From RFPI01 sp964398195 (GTDB lineage Bacteria; Pseudomonadota; Gammaproteobacteria; Burkholderiales; Methylophilaceae), in NCBI GenBank assembly GCA_964398195.1, contig CAYNLW010000054.1, positions 1 to 6,814 of the forward strand: a DNA stretch of 6,814 nt, read 5' to 3'. The position numbers and the translations under genes were made by a program. Numbering within the stretch: the stretch's first letter is position 1; each line of letters begins with the position of its first letter. The notes beneath the pieces were generated by a model, which made no database searches, was not told the origin of the DNA, and was given only the letters and a program-made list of their open reading frames with translations. Shown here in pieces: positions 4,839 through 6,814 of the stretch.

Positions 4839-6005
4839 ATGATGTGGAATAGCGCTGATTATCAATATATGTCCTTAGCCCTACAGCTAGCCCAACAAGG
4901 CCTGTATAGCACTAGCCCTAACCCTAGAGTGGGTTGTGTGATAGTGCAACATGGACAAGTGATAGGCCGTGGCGCGCATCTGATGGCTGGTCAAGCGCAT
5001 GCCGAAATTATCGCCTTGCAAGATGCGCAACAGCATCATCCGCATAGCATCAAAGGCGCGACAGTGTATGTCAGCTTAGAACCTTGCAGTCATCATGGCC
5101 GCACCCCACCCTGCGCAGACGCGCTGATTGCCGCTGGCGTCGGCCAAGTCATCGCCGCAATGCAAGACCCCAATCCACAAGTCGCTGGACAAGGGCTGGC
5201 ACGGCTAGCCCAAGCGGGCATAACAACCAGTGTAGGTTTATTAGCTAGCGCCGCCGAGCAATTAAATATCGGTTTTGTGCAGCGTATGCGCACTCAGCGC
5301 CCTTGGGTGCGCGTCAAGATTGCCGCCAGCCTAGATGGCAAAACCGCTTTGCACAATGGTCATAGCGCATGGATAAGCAATGCCCATTCGCGGCTAGATG
5401 TGCAACACTGGCGCGCCCAATCTTGCGCTATCTTGACTGGCATAGGCACGGTGCAACAAGATAATCCGCGCCTCAATGTGCGAGAAATTGTCACTGCAAG
5501 ACAGCCGCTCAAAGTGATCTTGGATAGCCAGCTACATATTTCCCCACAAGCGGAAATTCTTAAGTCTGGTAACAGCCTGTTGGTCACAGCGCAAGATTTA
5601 GCTGATGCAGCCATGCAAGAGAAAATCCAGACGATTCAAACACAAGCCAAGCAAGCTCAGGCGACGGTCAATTTTATTGCGCTTAGCAACAAACAAAATC
5701 AGGATAATCAGCATAATCAAGTCGATTTACTTGCCCTAATGCATCATCTGGCTGAGATAGGCATCAATGAGTTACTGGTCGAAGCCGGCCCCAAGCTGAA
5801 TGGCGCATTGCTACAAGCAGGCTTGGTGGACGAGCTGATTATTTATCTAGCCCCGCACTTGCTCGGCGGACAAGCGCAACAAATGTTGCAACAAACGGTG
5901 TTAGACAATATGCAGGGGCGAGTGCAATTGCAATGGAAAGATGTGCGTCAGTTTGGCGATGATATCCGCCTGATTGCCCGCCCTATTGTTGAAGATGCTG
6001 ATTGA
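4839..6005 (+). CDS. ribD: Bifunctional riboflavin biosynthesis protein RibD (deaminase/reductase)
   Basis: Carries out two consecutive steps of riboflavin synthesis: deamination of 2,5-diamino-6-ribosylamino-4(3H)-pyrimidinone 5'-phosphate, then NADPH-dependent reduction of the ribosyl side chain. The deaminase domain (about 5-148) has SPNPRVGCV (26-34), the zinc/catalytic HAE (His54, Glu56) and PCSHHGRTPPC (Cys83, Cys92). The reductase domain (about 155-383) has VRVKIAASLDGKTAL (157-171), GIGTVQQDNPRLNVR (201-215), ELLVEAGPKLNGALLQ (311-326) and YLAPHLLGG (336-344). Length (388) is slightly above the usual 365-380, partly from an Asn/Gln-rich loop (284-294) encoded by a 9-bp repeat. Two adjacent ATGs (4839, 4842) are possible starts. 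The weak AAGTGGA (4829-4835) is spaced better for 4842, and the difference is one Met. The 3' end overlaps the next gene by 11 bp. Confidence 0.97.
   Translation: MMWNSADYQYMSLALQLAQQGLYSTSPNPRVGCVIVQHGQVIGRGAHLMAGQAHAEIIALQDAQQHHPHSIKGATVYVSLEPCSHHGRTPPCADALIAAGVGQVIAAMQDPNPQVAGQGLARLAQAGITTSVGLLASAAEQLNIGFVQRMRTQRPWVRVKIAASLDGKTALHNGHSAWISNAHSRLDVQHWRAQSCAILTGIGTVQQDNPRLNVREIVTARQPLKVILDSQLHISPQAEILKSGNSLLVTAQDLADAAMQEKIQTIQTQAKQAQATVNFIALSNKQNQDNQHNQVDLLALMHHLAEIGINELLVEAGPKLNGALLQAGLVDELIIYLAPHLLGGQAQQMLQQTVLDNMQGRVQLQWKDVRQFGDDIRLIARPIVEDAD
5697..5723 (+). repeat. Three 9-bp imperfect tandem repeats inside ribD
   Basis: AATCAGGAT, AATCAGCAT and AATCAAGTC lie in phase with the ribD codons and encode Asn-Gln-Asp, Asn-Gln-His and Asn-Gln-Val. 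They fall in the middle of the reductase domain between conserved motifs, where a surface loop is expected. Being a multiple of three, copy changes would keep the frame. Confidence 0.7.
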
Positions 6006-6795
6006 TAGCCACTGCCATTTAGACGCTGCCGAATTTCAGGGCCAACAGCGTGAAATTATTCAACAAGCGCGCCAACACGGTGTTGGCAAAATCGTGGTAC
6101 CCGCAGTGGACTTGGCCAGCTTTGCCCGCGTTAGCGCATTGGCAGAATACCCAGAATGCGTTTATGCGCTAGGCATACACCCTATGTATGTGATGCAAGC
6201 CGAGCTAGCCCATCTGCAAACCTTGGAAATCGCCTTGGCTAAGGCCGACCCCAAGTTGGTGGCGGTGGGTGAAATAGGCTTGGATTATTTTGTCGCAGGC
6301 TTGGATAGAGAACGTCAGCAAACGTTTTTTGTGGCGCAATTAAAATTGGCACAACGTTATCAGTTGCCCGTTATCTTGCATGTGCGCCATGCCATTGATG
6401 ATGTGTTGAAATATTTGCGCCGTTATCCAGTCACAGGCGGTATCGCCCATGCCTATAACGGCAGCCGACAACAAGCCGAGCAATTCATTGAAATGGGATT
6501 TAAACTGGGTTTTGGTGGCGCATGCACTTATACCCGCGCCAGCAAGATACGCCGACTAGCCAGCGAGCTGCCTTTGCAGAGCATGGTATTAGAAACAGAC
6601 GCCCCCGATATTCCTCCTGCTTGGTTAGAAAATGATGAATATAATCGCCCACATGAGCTAGCGAAAATCGCGCAAGTAATCGCTGATTTAAGGGGCATGG
6701 ATAGCACGCAAGTGGCTGAAATTACAACGAACAATGTATGTCAAGTGCTAGCAAAACTAGCTAAGTTATGCACATCAGCTAAAGTGCTACTTTAA
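5995..6795 (+). CDS. yjjV: TatD-family metal-dependent hydrolase, YjjV-like
   Basis: A 266-residue amidohydrolase-fold protein of the TatD DNase family, probably a metal-dependent deoxyribonuclease. It resembles E. coli YjjV more than TatD, for example in GVGKIVVPAVD (29-39), FARVSALAE (43-51) and LETDAPDIP (199-207). All metal ligands are in place: HCH (His6, His8) in MLIDSHCHLD, Glu93 in VGEIGLDYF, His129 in VILHVRHA, His152 in GGIAHAYNG and Asp202 in ETDAPD. A TTG at 5974 would extend the frame by seven residues, but the family starts with M-x-I-D-x-H-x-H, so the ATG at 5995 is preferred. This overlaps ribD by 11 bp. There is no strong Shine-Dalgarno, so translation is probably coupled to ribD. 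Cellular substrate is unknown for most members. Confidence 0.93.
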   Translation: MLIDSHCHLDAAEFQGQQREIIQQARQHGVGKIVVPAVDLASFARVSALAEYPECVYALGIHPMYVMQAELAHLQTLEIALAKADPKLVAVGEIGLDYFVAGLDRERQQTFFVAQLKLAQRYQLPVILHVRHAIDDVLKYLRRYPVTGGIAHAYNGSRQQAEQFIEMGFKLGFGGACTYTRASKIRRLASELPLQSMVLETDAPDIPPAWLENDEYNRPHELAKIAQVIADLRGMDSTQVAEITTNNVCQVLAKLAKLCTSAKVLL

Positions 6796-6814
6796 CATTT
6801 TGAAAAAAGTGTTA
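6780..6814 (+). other. Small AT-rich stem-loops around the yjjV stop
   Basis: TAAAGT-gct-ACTTTA (6780-6794) is a perfect 6-bp stem with a 3-nt loop. TAACATTTT (6793-6801) can pair with AAAA-G-TGTTA (6805-6814) with one bulge. The window ends here, so I cannot tell whether a T-run follows and a terminator is formed. Confidence 0.25.

Noticed and set aside
5974..5994. TTG start for the YjjV-like gene
   Set aside because: It adds seven residues before the conserved M-x-I-D-x-H-x-H start and has no better ribosome binding site than the ATG at 5995.
6766..6774. TTATGCACA as a DnaA box
   Set aside because: A single copy inside a coding region, with no cluster or AT-rich unwinding element.

Overview
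The window looks like chromosomal DNA of a betaproteobacterium, possibly a Methylophilaceae/Nitrosomonadales relative. This rests on the glyA-nrdR-ribD gene order, a PGM1-type phosphoglucomutase, an IscX protein and a mid-range base composition with an AT-rich accessory patch. The lineage is inferred from gene order and protein style, without a database search. Coding density is high and nearly every base is assigned.

Layout. Bases 1-99 hold the possible 3' end of an unrecognised rightward gene. Bases 119-744 (minus strand) hold a two-gene toxin-antitoxin module: a TumE/DUF6516-like toxin first, then an HVO_A0114-type winged-helix antitoxin, overlapping by 4 bp as ATGA. It is driven by a perfect-consensus sigma-70 promoter that ends 7 bp before the toxin ATG. 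Bases 745-928 are the AT-rich divergent region between the toxin and pgm. A 543-residue phosphoglucomutase (929-2560, plus strand) follows and meets iscX (2557-2748, minus strand) tail to tail with a 4-bp overlap. Bases 2749-2990 are a second divergent regulatory region, with the iscX ribosome binding site on one side and a likely glyA promoter on the other. From 2991 to 6795 there is a tight rightward cluster: glyA (serine hydroxymethyltransferase), nrdR (ribonucleotide reductase repressor), ribD (bifunctional riboflavin enzyme) and a TatD/YjjV-type metallohydrolase that starts inside the end of ribD.

How the genes relate. glyA supplies one-carbon units for thymidylate and purines, nrdR senses ATP/dATP and controls deoxynucleotide synthesis, and ribD starts riboflavin synthesis from GTP. 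The cluster therefore sits around nucleotide and cofactor supply. pgm links glucose-1-phosphate and glucose-6-phosphate. iscX is an Fe-S assembly accessory gene found here without its usual isc neighbours. The toxin-antitoxin pair is the accessory element of the window. Its promoter architecture (probable leaderless toxin mRNA, three ACAACA/TGTTGT hexamers around the -10 and -35, and a Shine-Dalgarno only on the antitoxin) is the most interesting part. The hexamer GCTAGC is also strongly over-represented across the window.
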